This document shows, piece by piece, positions 51,393-60,362 of a stretch of DNA of 64,000 bases (its first letter is position 1; each line of letters starts with the position of its first letter). The DNA is from Pseudomonadota bacterium (GTDB lineage: Bacteria; Pseudomonadota; Alphaproteobacteria; Sphingomonadales; Sphingomonadaceae). Location: positions 1 to 64,000 of the forward strand of contig JAFEEX010000018.1 in NCBI GenBank assembly GCA_018240895.1. The letters are read 5' to 3'. The translations under genes were made by a program, and so were the position numbers. The notes below the pieces were generated by a model, which saw only the letters and a program-made list of their open reading frames with translations, did not search any database and was not told the origin of the DNA.

Positions 51393-52922
51393 ATGGGACA
51401 CGGTATGGAAAAGCCCCGCCAGGATTGGGCCGGTCTGGCCAGTATCAGCTTCGGCTTCTTTGGCATCCAGATCGGCTTTGCGCTGCAGAACGCCAATATG
51501 AGCCGGGTGTTCCAGTCGTTGGGGTCCAGCCTGGATGATCTGCCCGCGCTGTGGGTCGCCGCGCCGCTGACCGGGCTGCTGGTCCAGCCGGTGATCGGCT
51601 ATATGTCGGATCGCACCTGGCTCGGCCGCTTTGGCCGGCGGCGGCCCTATTTCCTGGCGGGCGCGGTGCTGGCGGCGCTGTCTCTGCTGCTGATGCCGCT
51701 CAGCCACGTCTTGCTGATGGCGGCGCTGCTGCTGTGGATGCTTGATGCCAGCCTTAACGTGTCGATGGAGCCGTTCCGCGCCTTTGTTGGCGATATGCTG
51801 CGCAAGGATCAGCATACCGCCGGCTATGCGGTGCAGACCGCGTTTATCGGCGTGGGCGCGGTGGTTGGATCGCTGTTTCCCTATCTGCTCGATCATCTGG
51901 GGGTGGCCAATACCGCGCCGCAGGGGACCATTCCCGATACGGTGCGCTATTCGTTCTGGGCGGGCGGTATTGCCCTGCTGGGTGCGGTGCTGTGCACGGT
52001 GTTCACCACCCGGGAATACTCGCCGGAAGAGCTGCGAGCCTTTGGCGAAGAAAGCGAAACCCATACCGATACCGATACCGGTGCCGCACTGGCCGAGCGC
52101 AATGGCGGTTCCTCGTTCTGGTGGATAGCGGCGGGCACCCTGCTCGCGCTGGTAACCGAGCGCTTGGGGTTCAAGAAGGAAGTCTACCTGCTCGCTGGCC
52201 TGCTCGCGGGATATGGCCTGCTCAGTTACATCGCGATCCGCCTTGCCCGCGCCGGGCGCAGCCAGGGAATGCTGGCCAGCATTGTTGGCGATTTTTCAGG
52301 GATGCCGCCAATCATGAAGCGGCTGGCGCTGGTGCAGTTCTTCAGCTGGTCGGCGCTGTTCATCATGTGGATCAACACCACCCCGATCGTCGCACAGAAC
52401 TTCTTCGGATCATCCGATCCGGCCAGCGCCGCCTATCAGGAAGGCGGCAATTGGGTGGGGGTGCTGTTTTCGGTCTATAACGGCGTCGCCGCGCTGGCGG
52501 CGCTGTTCCTGCTGCCCGCGCTGTCACGGCGGATCGGCAAGGCGCGGACGCATATGATCTGCCTGCTGGCGGGTGCGGCGGGATATGCCAGTTTCTTCGT
52601 GCTGAAAAACCCCGATCACCTGATCTTCAGCGAAGTGGGCGTTGGCATTGCCTGGGCCTCTATCCTGGCCATGCCTTACGCGATTCTTGCCTCCAGCCTG
52701 CCGCAGGCCAAGCTAGGCATCTACATGGGGCTGTTCAACGTCTTTGTAGTTATCCCGCAACTGCTGGTGGCGACGGTGATGGGATCGATCATGAAGGCGT
52801 TCTTCCCCGGCCAGCCGATCTGGACCATGGCCTTCGCCGCCGGAACACTGGTGCTGGCGGCGCTGGCGATGACGCGGGTCAAGGTGCCGGGGGAGGACGG
52901 TTCGGCAAGCGCCCAGGCCTGA
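51393..52922 (+). CDS. MFS sugar transporter, SLC45/GPH-like (probable maltose or maltodextrin)
   Basis: A 509-residue inner-membrane permease of about 12 helices. ATG 51393 has AAGGGA six bases upstream. WAGLASISFGFFGIQIGFALQNANMSRVFQSLG is the SLC45-like opening, PVIGYMSDRTWLGRFGRRRPY the loop 2-3 motif, and EPFRAFVGDMLRKDQHTAGYA follows. Homologues carry maltose or sucrose with H+ in Caulobacter and Xanthomonas. It completes the path from receptor 2 to the cytoplasmic GH13 enzyme. Its end is 3 nt from the convergent VOC gene stop. Confidence 0.9.
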   Translation: MGHGMEKPRQDWAGLASISFGFFGIQIGFALQNANMSRVFQSLGSSLDDLPALWVAAPLTGLLVQPVIGYMSDRTWLGRFGRRRPYFLAGAVLAALSLLLMPLSHVLLMAALLLWMLDASLNVSMEPFRAFVGDMLRKDQHTAGYAVQTAFIGVGAVVGSLFPYLLDHLGVANTAPQGTIPDTVRYSFWAGGIALLGAVLCTVFTTREYSPEELRAFGEESETHTDTDTGAALAERNGGSSFWWIAAGTLLALVTERLGFKKEVYLLAGLLAGYGLLSYIAIRLARAGRSQGMLASIVGDFSGMPPIMKRLALVQFFSWSALFIMWINTTPIVAQNFFGSSDPASAAYQEGGNWVGVLFSVYNGVAALAALFLLPALSRRIGKARTHMICLLAGAAGYASFFVLKNPDHLIFSEVGVGIAWASILAMPYAILASSLPQAKLGIYMGLFNVFVVIPQLLVATVMGSIMKAFFPGQPIWTMAFAAGTLVLAALAMTRVKVPGEDGSASAQA

Positions 52923-52925
52923 AGT

Positions 52926-53483
52926 TCAGGCGTCGCCCCGTTCCGCCGGGTCCTCATGCAGCCAGGCGGCATGGCGCGGGGCGCGTTTGGTCTGGCTCCA
53001 TTCCTCAAGCATCACCGGGGCCAGCTTTTCCAGCTCGGCATATTGGTCTGCCGTGCCGATGTTGCAGGCCAATTCCAGCCGGTGGCCGTTAGGATCAAAG
53101 AAATAGATCGAGCGGAAGATGCCGTGATAGGTCGGCCCCAGCACGTCGATCCCCTGCGCCTCGATATGGGCCTTGGCGGCCAGCAATGCGGCCTGATCCT
53201 CAACCTCAAAGGCCAGATGCTGGACCCATGCCGGGGTGTGCTCGTCACGGCCCATCGCAGGCTGCTGGGGCAGCTCGAAAAAGGCCAGGACGTTGCCCCC
53301 GCCGCAATCAAGGAAGACGTGCATATAGGGATCGAATTCCCCGGTGGACGGCACATGATCCTCAGCAAAGGCAGTGGTATAGGTCATGCCCAGCACCCGT
53401 TCGTACCAGGCCACCGTTTCCTTCGCGTCTTTGCAGCGATAGGCAACGTGGTGAATGCGCTTCAGGCTGGGTGCGCCGCTCAT
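52926..53483 (-). CDS. VOC family protein beside hppD
   Basis: A 185-residue vicinal-oxygen-chelate protein. [27 protein letters not shown] opens the first domain; [26 protein letters not shown] and [16 protein letters not shown] the second. These carry the metal-binding His and Glu expected for the superfamily. Its ATG overlaps the hppD stop (ATGA), so it is translated with hppD and probably acts in tyrosine or homogentisate breakdown. Exact reaction unknown; it could be an isomerase or a dioxygenase. Confidence 0.78.
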   Translation of the reverse strand: MSGAPSLKRIHHVAYRCKDAKETVAWYERVLGMTYTTAFAEDHVPSTGEFDPYMHVFLDCGGGNVLAFFELPQQPAMGRDEHTPAWVQHLAFEVEDQAALLAAKAHIEAQGIDVLGPTYHGIFRSIYFFDPNGHRLELACNIGTADQYAELEKLAPVMLEEWSQTKRAPRHAAWLHEDPAERGDA

Positions 53484-54580
53484 TGCGCAGCGCCTTCCAC
53501 CTGCAGCGCGCCGCGGCGCATCTGATCGCGCTCCATGCTTTCGAACAGGGCGGTGAAGTTGCCTTCGCCGAAACCTTCGTCCTTCTTGCGCTGGATGAAT
53601 TCGAAGAACACCGGCCCGATCATCGTTTCCGAAAAGATTTGCAGCAACAGGCGCGGATCGCCCTTTTCGGTCGAACCATCAAGCAGAATACCGCGGCTTT
53701 GCAGGGATTCCACCGGCTCGCCGTGGCCGGGCAGACGCTCTGTCAGCATTTCGTAGTAGGTCGCCGGCGGCGCGGTCATGAACGGAGTGCCCAACGTCTT
53801 GAGCTTGTCCCACGCGCCGTAGAGATCATCGCATGAGAACGCGATGTGCTGAATCCCCTCACCGTTGTAGGCACGCAGGAATTCCTCGATCTGGCCGCCG
53901 CCGGCCTTGCCTTCCTCGTTCAGGGGAATGCGGATCTTGCCGTCGGGCGCGGTCATCGCCCGGCTGGTCAGGCCGGTATATTCGCCCTTGATGTCGAAAT
54001 AGCGGATCTCGCGAAAGCCGAAGACCCGTTCATAAAAACTGCCCCAATGGGCCATCCGCCCGCCATAGACATTGTGCGTCAGGTGATCGATCACCTGAAA
54101 GCCTGCGCCCGCCGGATGGCGATCAACGCCCGGTTCGTAAACGAAATCGATGTCATAGATTGACAGGTCACCGCCGGCCGATCCCTCGTAACGATCAAGC
54201 AGGTAGATGATCGATCCACCGATTCCGCGAATCGCCGGCAGGTGCAATTCCATCGGCCCGGTGCGGACCTCAACCGGTTCGGCCCCGCGCTCTATCGCCA
54301 GGTCATAGGCCTTCCTCGCATCACGCACGCGCCAGCCCATGCCGCAGGCCGAAACCCCGTGTTCGGCGGCGAAATAAGCCGCGGGGCTGCGCGGTTCGTA
54401 ATTGGCGATCAGGTTGATCCCGCCCTGGCGCCACAGTTCGACATCCTTGGAACGATGCCGCGCGATCCGGGTGAAACCCATCGCGGCAAAGACCGGTTCC
54501 AGCGCGCCTTTTTCCGGTGCGCAAAATTCAACAAACTCGAAACCGTCAAGGCCCAGCGGGTTGTCGAACAGATCGGCCAT
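53480..54580 (-). CDS. hppD: 4-hydroxyphenylpyruvate dioxygenase
   Basis: Converts 4-hydroxyphenylpyruvate and O2 to homogentisate and CO2 in tyrosine breakdown, using Fe(II). The 366 residues fit. The iron ligands are His166 (VIDHLTHN), His245 (GIQHIAFS) and Glu327 (VFFEFIQR). [24 protein letters not shown] and the C-terminal helix complete the enzyme. AGGAG lies nine bases before ATG 54580. No homogentisate dioxygenase or maleylacetoacetate isomerase is in the window; the co-transcribed VOC gene may cover a later or side step. Confidence 0.95.
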   Translation of the reverse strand: MADLFDNPLGLDGFEFVEFCAPEKGALEPVFAAMGFTRIARHRSKDVELWRQGGINLIANYEPRSPAAYFAAEHGVSACGMGWRVRDARKAYDLAIERGAEPVEVRTGPMELHLPAIRGIGGSIIYLLDRYEGSAGGDLSIYDIDFVYEPGVDRHPAGAGFQVIDHLTHNVYGGRMAHWGSFYERVFGFREIRYFDIKGEYTGLTSRAMTAPDGKIRIPLNEEGKAGGGQIEEFLRAYNGEGIQHIAFSCDDLYGAWDKLKTLGTPFMTAPPATYYEMLTERLPGHGEPVESLQSRGILLDGSTEKGDPRLLLQIFSETMIGPVFFEFIQRKKDEGFGEGNFTALFESMERDQMRRGALQVEGAAQ

Positions 54581-54601
54581 GATTTCACGCTCCTGACGGT
54601 T

Positions 54602-54630
54602 TTGGTTTCATATGTAACTAAATGAACCAA
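54602..54630. promoter_or_regulatory. AT-rich imperfect inverted repeat before hppD
   Basis: TTGGTT at 54602-54607 is inverted at 54625-54630 (AACCAA), with TCAT/ATGA pairs inside. It lies 22-50 bases upstream of the hppD start, a usual place for MarR-type regulator sites, but no such regulator gene is near. Weak evidence; the symmetry is imperfect. Confidence 0.35.
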
Positions 54631-54693
54631 GGCCGCGAGTCAAGCATCGCAGCGTCGCCGCGTGCAGGAATGGCAATGATCGCAGTGAGCGGG

Positions 54694-55854
54694 TCAGGCC
54701 AGGGCGAGGGGGCGGGCGGCCACGCCGGCATAGTCGGCAAACAGCTTGGAAAAATGGCCGCGCATCGTTTCGCTGGGCGGCACCAGATCCAGCGGCAGGG
54801 CAGGCCCTTCGATCAGATGCCGGATCGCGGCGGCGGCGGCCTCTGCACTGCCCGCGGTATAGGTCAGGCCGGCACCGCCAGCGGCATGATCAGCCGCCCC
54901 GCCCCGATCGGGAACGATCACCGGAACCCCGCTGGCCCGTGCCTCTGCCGCGGAAAGGCAAAATGTCTCCGCCTCGCAGCCGTGGACCAGGGCATCGGCG
55001 CTGGCCAGTATCGTCGCGAAACGGATGCGGTCGCGCTCCGGTTCCAGCATCCGGATATGCGGATTGCCGAATATCCCGCGGGCGATGCGGCTGCGCTTGT
55101 TGCCATCGCCCAGAATGACCATGCCGATCGGATGATTGTGGCTTGCCGTCGTTACTGCATCAACCACCATCGGCCAGCGCTTTTCAGCGGAAAGCCGGCC
55201 CACCCCGATCAGCAAGGTGGCGGATTCGGGCAGGCCGCACATTTCCAGCAGGCGGCGGCGCACCTGTGGATCGCGCCGGTCGCGCGAAAACAGTCCTTCC
55301 TCAACCCCCATCGGGTGCAGCACCGTATTGGCAACCCCGCCGCTTTCCAGCCGGACCTGCAATTCGTGACTGGCGCAGACCACCCGGTCATAGGCATGAC
55401 CCAGTTCGCGCAAGTGATCCCAGAACTGTTCGAACCGGCGATCGATGGTCCGGCGCGAGAACAGCGGTTCGAACCAGCGATAGGCATAGGCTGACAACGG
55501 GTCGGCGTGCATCACCAGCGCACGCGGCACATCACCCTTCCACCGCGCCACCATTGCCGGGCTGCGCCACGGCGACGATGCCTCGACGAAATCGGGCTTC
55601 AGTGCGTCAAGCTCTGCGTGAAGCGCCTCCTCATCGGCGAAATACCAATACTTGCGATCAAGCGGAAAGCGCGGGCTGGGAATGGTGACGACCCGCGCGC
55701 CCGGCCCGCGCTCCACCACCTCGCGTTTGTCGCCCGGTGCAAGAATGATGATTTCATGCCCGAGTTCGGGGCCAAGGCGCAGCTTCTGTTCGACATAGGT
55801 TTTCACCCCGCCGCCCTGCGGCGAGTAGAAAGCGCAGACATCGACTATCCGCAA
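54694..55854 (-). CDS. glycosyltransferase family 4 protein
   Basis: A 386-residue GT-B enzyme. MRIVDVCAFYSPQGGGVKTYVEQKL is the classic GT4 opening. IGVGRLSAEKRWPMVVDAV begins the donor-binding half, and EAETFCLSAAEARASGVPVIVPDRGG is the E-x7-E-like retaining GT4 motif. The start is TTG 55854 with a GGCGGGGG site upstream. It lies downstream of a DUF2141 gene and a multi-helix membrane protein gene, on the same strand. This suggests building of a glycolipid or surface sugar. Donor and acceptor unknown. Confidence 0.85.
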   Translation of the reverse strand: MRIVDVCAFYSPQGGGVKTYVEQKLRLGPELGHEIIILAPGDKREVVERGPGARVVTIPSPRFPLDRKYWYFADEEALHAELDALKPDFVEASSPWRSPAMVARWKGDVPRALVMHADPLSAYAYRWFEPLFSRRTIDRRFEQFWDHLRELGHAYDRVVCASHELQVRLESGGVANTVLHPMGVEEGLFSRDRRDPQVRRRLLEMCGLPESATLLIGVGRLSAEKRWPMVVDAVTTASHNHPIGMVILGDGNKRSRIARGIFGNPHIRMLEPERDRIRFATILASADALVHGCEAETFCLSAAEARASGVPVIVPDRGGAADHAAGGAGLTYTAGSAEAAAAAIRHLIEGPALPLDLVPPSETMRGHFSKLFADYAGVAARPLALA

Positions 55855-55873
55855 GCGCGGCCCCCGCCAGTGG

Positions 55874-56404
55874 CTATTGGTTGAGGGGGCCGAAGCTCAT
55901 CAACCCCTTGCGATAGTTCATCACCACGGTCGTCTGCGAAACGCCGTTGCTGTTCACCACCAGCCGCGTTGCCGCTGCCTTTGGCTTGCGCACGCCCAGC
56001 CTGGGGTTGCCGGTGAACCCGATCCCGTCAACCGACAGGCCGAATTTGCGATTGGCGTCGCGGTCATGCAGGACCGACACGCTGTAGGCGCCCGGCCCCG
56101 GGATGCGCACGCACATCTGCACGTTTCCGCTGGCCGGAACCGGTTGCTCGACACGGCGAAAGGTCTTTCCCGCGGCGACCAGGATGTTGTCATCGGCCAG
56201 AAAATCCTCGTCGTTTGACGGATAGACTTCCAGCTTGATGTTGCCCTTACGGTCCTTCAGGCCGGTCACATTGATCAGCAATGCCGGTCCGCCCTCCCCG
56301 GCGCGGCAACGGCCTTCAGCCTTGCCAAGATCGGGCGTCGATGGAATTGGCTGTCCGGCCGCGATAATCAGCGGCAGGGCAAGACAAAGAACGGCTTTCT
56401 TCAC
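55874..56404 (-). CDS. DUF2141 domain protein, exported
   Basis: A 176-residue protein with GTG start 56404 after AAGGAG, and a signal peptide (VKKAVLCLALPLIIAAGQ). The body has LLINVTGLKDRKGNIKLEVYPSNDEDF and CVRIPGPGAYSVSVLHDRDANRKFGLSVDGIGF. This is the DUF2141 fold, a periplasmic beta-sandwich of unknown role, sometimes linked to lipid or glycan transport. Its start overlaps the stop of the membrane-protein gene by 4 nt (GTGA), so the two are coupled. Confidence 0.82.
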   Translation of the reverse strand: MKKAVLCLALPLIIAAGQPIPSTPDLGKAEGRCRAGEGGPALLINVTGLKDRKGNIKLEVYPSNDEDFLADDNILVAAGKTFRRVEQPVPASGNVQMCVRIPGPGAYSVSVLHDRDANRKFGLSVDGIGFTGNPRLGVRKPKAAATRLVVNSNGVSQTTVVMNYRKGLMSFGPLNQ

Positions 56405-57336
56405 CTGGTACTCCTTGAATCCAGCAATCCCACTGCGCCGACGATCGCGCCGACGCACAGGTGCGTCACCAACAGCATGGCCGCCATCAACGCCATCAGG
56501 CTGGCGACCTGAATCTCGTGCCCCAGCAGGAACACGGCCAGGCCGGCAAAGACGACGTCCTTGTTGGGCAAAAGCGGTAGGCGGGAAAGCAGCATACGGA
56601 GCGTAGCCAGAACGATCCACAAGTCGACCGAAACGTCGGGCAAAACCAGATGCCACATCACCGCCGAACACGCGAGCACCACAAGGATACGCAGCACATG
56701 AACGATGGAGATAAACCACAACTCACGTTTCGGCAGCGTGAACAGCCGCTGGCGGAACAGCAGGATCACGAACGAGGTGATCAGGATCACCCCCAGCGAC
56801 ATGAAGGTGCCCTTCATTTCCATGCCGATCTGGCCCGATGAAACCAGCGGCCAGGTGAAGATCAGCATCACCAGGGTCATGATGTTGCCGGTCAGCGCCG
56901 AAAGGATCGTCACATCCTTGATCGCGCCGAAGGGGGTGGTTTCCATCTTCAGGTGGCTGCGCGCCCAGCCATAGAACTGCGCCTCACCCAGATAGCCCAG
57001 CAGCAATTCGTTGCTGACCAGTTTGCGCAGCAGCGCCGCCATCCCCGAAACAAAGGGGATCGGCCACATCCGGCGATAGATGATCCATTCGCTGACCGGC
57101 AGCGCCATGTAATAGATCGCGAAGAATATCCAGAATCCGGCATGATGCGGCACCATTTCCAGCAACTGGTCAGGCTGCAGCTTGCGGAACTGGATCGCCA
57201 CCACAACCAGCATGGCCAGCGATATCGCCGCGCTGAACCAGCCGGCCAGCCGGGTGCGGCTTTTTTCATCGGCGGGGGTGAGTGGCAAGGGCGGGGCTTC
57301 GGGCGGAACCGTTTCGGTTGCTGCGCTGTCAGGCAT
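56401..57336 (-). CDS. multi-helix membrane protein, possibly flippase-like (LPG synthase TM-type)
   Basis: A 311-residue inner-membrane protein with seven to eight hydrophobic segments from residue 30 on; YYMALPVSEWIIYRRMWP and ELLLGYLGEAQFYGWARSH are distinctive. It resembles the membrane part of lysylphosphatidylglycerol synthase / UPF0104 proteins, a resemblance by eye only. ATG 57336 follows GAGGACC. It overlaps the DUF2141 start, and a GT4 gene follows, so it may move a lipid-linked sugar. I do not recognise a firm function. Confidence 0.6.
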   Translation of the reverse strand: MPDSAATETVPPEAPPLPLTPADEKSRTRLAGWFSAAISLAMLVVVAIQFRKLQPDQLLEMVPHHAGFWIFFAIYYMALPVSEWIIYRRMWPIPFVSGMAALLRKLVSNELLLGYLGEAQFYGWARSHLKMETTPFGAIKDVTILSALTGNIMTLVMLIFTWPLVSSGQIGMEMKGTFMSLGVILITSFVILLFRQRLFTLPKRELWFISIVHVLRILVVLACSAVMWHLVLPDVSVDLWIVLATLRMLLSRLPLLPNKDVVFAGLAVFLLGHEIQVASLMALMAAMLLVTHLCVGAIVGAVGLLDSRSTR

Positions 57337-57548
57337 CGCGGTGGTCCTCTGGCTGGCACATGGACAAGTCCGGCGCAGCCCCGGCGCCTGATGCACGGAT
57401 CGTGCGAAGAAGATGTTTTCGCGTGGTCACGTACGGGTGTTCTCGGTTTGCGCCATTGGCAGAATTCGATGTGCTTGGGAAGAGTGCGCGCCATGCCCGC
57501 CTTCTCGCCGCCCTTGCCGGTGTTGCTGGCCCCGGCTAACCCACCGCA

Positions 57549-58667
57549 ATGCCTGCGCTGCACATTCTGGTTCCGATCCACGACTTTTCAGCCGGAGGCA
57601 CCGAGGTAATCGCTTTTCGGCTGGCCGAACAATGGCTTGCCGCCGGATGCCGGGTGACATTTCTTGCCGGCGCAGCGGACGGCGCGATGCGCGCCCGCGT
57701 CCCTGCCGGGGCCGCGGTGGAAATCCTTGATCCGCCGGTTGCCCGCAGCGCCCTGTCAAGGCTCCGGCTTGGCCCGGCTATGGTCCCCGCGCTGCGTCGG
57801 ATCGCCCCAGACGTGGTGTTCATCCCCGGCAACTTCCATTTCATTCTGGCCGGCGCATTCAAAAAGGCGCTGCCCCGTCTGCCAATCGCGGCCAAGGTAA
57901 GCAATCCGATGCTGCCGGGCGGTGTGGCCGGGGCGCTGCTGCGCGACCCGGGCGCGGGCCTGCTCCGCCGGTATCTGGCCCCGATCGACATGGTGGTGAC
58001 CATGAACCCCGGGCTGGAGGCAGAACATCGCCGGATGATGCCGGGGGGCGCGGTCCGCACCATCACTGACCCCAATGTGCCTGACGATGTGCCGGTCCTG
58101 CCAATGCGTGACCGGCGCGGCGGGGCCGGGCCGTGCCGCCTGCTGCTGATCGGCCGGCTTGAACCGCAAAAGGACGTGCCGCTGGCGCTGCGCACGTTGG
58201 CTGCGCTGCGCGGCATCGTGCCGGCACAGCTTACCATTCTGGGCGAAGGTTATCTGCGCCCCGGAATCGAGGCTGAGGTGAAGCGACTTGGGCTGGAGCA
58301 GGCGGTGAATATGCCCGGCTTCGCGGCCGACATTGCCGCCGCGCTTGATGCCGCCGATGTGCTGCTGATCACCTCGCGCTATGAAGGCGGCCCCGCCGTC
58401 GCGGTGGAGGCGCTGGCGCGCGGCGTGCCGGTGGTCAGCACTGATTGTTCGCACTTTCTGCGCGGCCTGCTGGATGATGCGCGTTTGGGCCGGATCGTTT
58501 CCAGCCGTGATCCGGCGGTGCTGGCAGAGGCCGTTGCGGCGCAGCTTGCCACTCCGCCTGCCCCGCCAGAGCTGCTGCGGGCAGCGGTTGAGCCGAGCCG
58601 TTATGGCGCGGCGACCAGCGCCTATCTGGAACTGTTTGCGGAGCTGGCAGGCAAGAGATCGGCATAG
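57549..58667 (+). CDS. glycosyltransferase family 4 protein
   Basis: A 372-residue GT-B glycosyltransferase. HILVPIHDFSAGGTEVIAFRLAEQWLAAG binds the acceptor side. LLLIGRLEPQKDVPLALRTLAAL and ITSRYEGGPAVAVEALARGVPVVSTDC are donor-side GT4 motifs. It is divergent from the membrane-protein gene across 212 nt, and its last 46 bases overlap the convergent DUF2334 gene. It probably joins the same glycan or glycolipid pathway as the GT4 gene at 54694. Acceptor unknown. No other gene is seen in the 212-nt spacer. Confidence 0.87.
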   Translation: MPALHILVPIHDFSAGGTEVIAFRLAEQWLAAGCRVTFLAGAADGAMRARVPAGAAVEILDPPVARSALSRLRLGPAMVPALRRIAPDVVFIPGNFHFILAGAFKKALPRLPIAAKVSNPMLPGGVAGALLRDPGAGLLRRYLAPIDMVVTMNPGLEAEHRRMMPGGAVRTITDPNVPDDVPVLPMRDRRGGAGPCRLLLIGRLEPQKDVPLALRTLAALRGIVPAQLTILGEGYLRPGIEAEVKRLGLEQAVNMPGFAADIAAALDAADVLLITSRYEGGPAVAVEALARGVPVVSTDCSHFLRGLLDDARLGRIVSSRDPAVLAEAVAAQLATPPAPPELLRAAVEPSRYGAATSAYLELFAELAGKRSA

Positions 58668-59380
58668 CGCCCGGCGGACCGCCGCGCGGCGAAGGCCCCA
58701 TAGGTCTTTTCAATACTGCCGATCAACGCGGGAACGGTGGTATCGCCCGGATGAACCGCAACCCGCACAACTTGCTGGGGATGCAGGGCATGACGCGCCA
58801 GCCCGGCAAAAAAACGCGATGACAATTGCCGCCCCTTGCTCCGGCTGGCCCAGGTCACCACCGGCCCCTTCGCCAGCACCTCACCATCGGCGGGACGCCA
58901 GACCCGGAAGTGATCTTCGGCCAGTGCAAAACCGCTTTCCGCCAAGGCCTGGCGCGCGCCATCGCCATAAAGCCAGGCCGGGGCGATGAAACCGGCGGCG
59001 GGGCGGCCAATGATGTCTTCCACCAAGGCTTTGCCATCGGCCATGCGCTGCGCCGCGACCTGCCGGGTCAGGCCCAGAAATTCCCCCTCGCCCGCGGTCA
59101 TGTGCTTCGCCTTGAACGAGGCCGCGCCGCTGTGCTCGGCCAGATCCTTGTGGAACCAGCCATGGACGAACATTTCCACGCCCGCATCGGACCACGTCCG
59201 CAATTTGCTCTGGAAGGCGGGCGCCTGGGCCAGCGGAGCCTCGCCCCAGTGATCGGCCACGACCAGCATCGCAAATTTCGGCCCGCCCAGGATTCGCGAA
59301 AGCTGATCGGCCAATTGATCAACCTCCCGCTCAAAACGGGGGCCGACATCGTGGATGGATGCGATCAGCGTTTTGTTCAC
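58622..59380 (-). CDS. DUF2334 / polysaccharide deacetylase-like protein
   Basis: A 252-residue protein with ASIHDVGPRFEREVDQL, FVHGWFHKDLAEH and GFIAPAWLYGDGARQAL. The D and H-x-W/H-x residues are those of the NodB-like carbohydrate esterase fold, DUF2334 branch. It would act on an N-acetyl sugar or a lipid-linked glycan. GTG 59380 overlaps the agmatine deiminase stop by 4 nt (GTGA). Its end runs 46 nt into the convergent GT4 gene. Linkage to agmatine metabolism is unexpected; linkage to glycan synthesis is more natural. Confidence 0.75.
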   Translation of the reverse strand: MNKTLIASIHDVGPRFEREVDQLADQLSRILGGPKFAMLVVADHWGEAPLAQAPAFQSKLRTWSDAGVEMFVHGWFHKDLAEHSGAASFKAKHMTAGEGEFLGLTRQVAAQRMADGKALVEDIIGRPAAGFIAPAWLYGDGARQALAESGFALAEDHFRVWRPADGEVLAKGPVVTWASRSKGRQLSSRFFAGLARHALHPQQVVRVAVHPGDTTVPALIGSIEKTYGAFAARRSAGRYADLLPASSANSSR

Positions 59381-60357
59381 AGCTGCGGCATCTGCTGGCT
59401 GGCACAGTGAAAGCTGCCGCCGCCGGCCAGCACGGCATCAGCCAGAATCCCTGTTACCGGACGATCCGGAAACAGCGCCTGCACCGCAGCAACGCCGTCT
59501 TCGTCATGGGCCGTGCCATAGGTTGGGACCACCACCAGATTGGATGTGATCGCAAAGTTCATATAGCTCGCCGGCTCGATCCGCCCCCCCGCACTTTCGA
59601 CGCGCCCCGGAGAGGGCACTTCGCGAACCGTGACGCCAAAGGCCGCGGCCCGGGCCTTTGCATCGGCATAGATTGCGGCGTTGGGATCATCGCTGCCCGT
59701 GGCGCGCGGCAGGGCCAGCACGTTCGGCGCAATGAAACGAGCCAGATTGTCAACATGGCCATCGGTGTGATCGTTGATCAATCCATCACCCAGCCACAGC
59801 ACCCGGTCATAACCCAGATCCCGGTTCAATCGCCCCTCAATCTCAGCGCGGGAAAGGCCAGGGTTGCGATTGGGGTTGAGCAGGCATTGTTCGGTGGTCA
59901 CCACCAGCCCGGTGCCGTCACCGTCCAGCGCCCCGCCCTCCAGAACCCAATCCGCCGCCGCAACCGGCAGTCCGGCGCTTTCCGCCAGCTCCGCGCCGAT
60001 TTGCTGATCGCCGTCCATCAGATACTTGCCGCCCCAGCCGTTGAAGCCAAAGCGGCGGGCACTGGCATGGCCCCCATCGCGCACCACCAGCGGCCCGGTG
60101 TCGCGCAGCCACACATCGCCATAGCGCCGTGTTTCCAGCTTCACCGCTTCACCGCACAGGCTGCGCGCCCGCGCGGCATTGCCCCCATCCCTTACGATCA
60201 GCCGCACTTCCTGTCCGCTGTCGGCAACAGCATTGGCAAAGGCCGCAATCTGTTCCTGGGCAAGATCAAGAAAGCCCGGCCATTCATCCCCGTCATGCGG
60301 AAAACCGATCCAGATCCAGCGTTGCGGGTGCCATTCGGGGGGAAAGAATACCGCCAT
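59377..60357 (-). CDS. aguA: agmatine deiminase
   Basis: Hydrolyses agmatine to N-carbamoylputrescine and ammonia; aguB at 2524 completes the route to putrescine. At 326 residues, it has WIGFPHDGDEWPG, RYGDVWLRDTGPLVV, GFNGWGGKY, WVLEGGALDGDGTG and INDHTDGHVDNLARF, with nucleophile Cys318 in GGGSFHCASQQ. These are standard for the guanidine-modifying agmatine deiminase family. It is 5 nt downstream of the M28 peptidase stop, so it may be in the same transcript. Confidence 0.93.
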   Translation of the reverse strand: MAVFFPPEWHPQRWIWIGFPHDGDEWPGFLDLAQEQIAAFANAVADSGQEVRLIVRDGGNAARARSLCGEAVKLETRRYGDVWLRDTGPLVVRDGGHASARRFGFNGWGGKYLMDGDQQIGAELAESAGLPVAAADWVLEGGALDGDGTGLVVTTEQCLLNPNRNPGLSRAEIEGRLNRDLGYDRVLWLGDGLINDHTDGHVDNLARFIAPNVLALPRATGSDDPNAAIYADAKARAAAFGVTVREVPSPGRVESAGGRIEPASYMNFAITSNLVVVPTYGTAHDEDGVAAVQALFPDRPVTGILADAVLAGGGSFHCASQQMPQL

Positions 60358-60362
60358 GCGGC

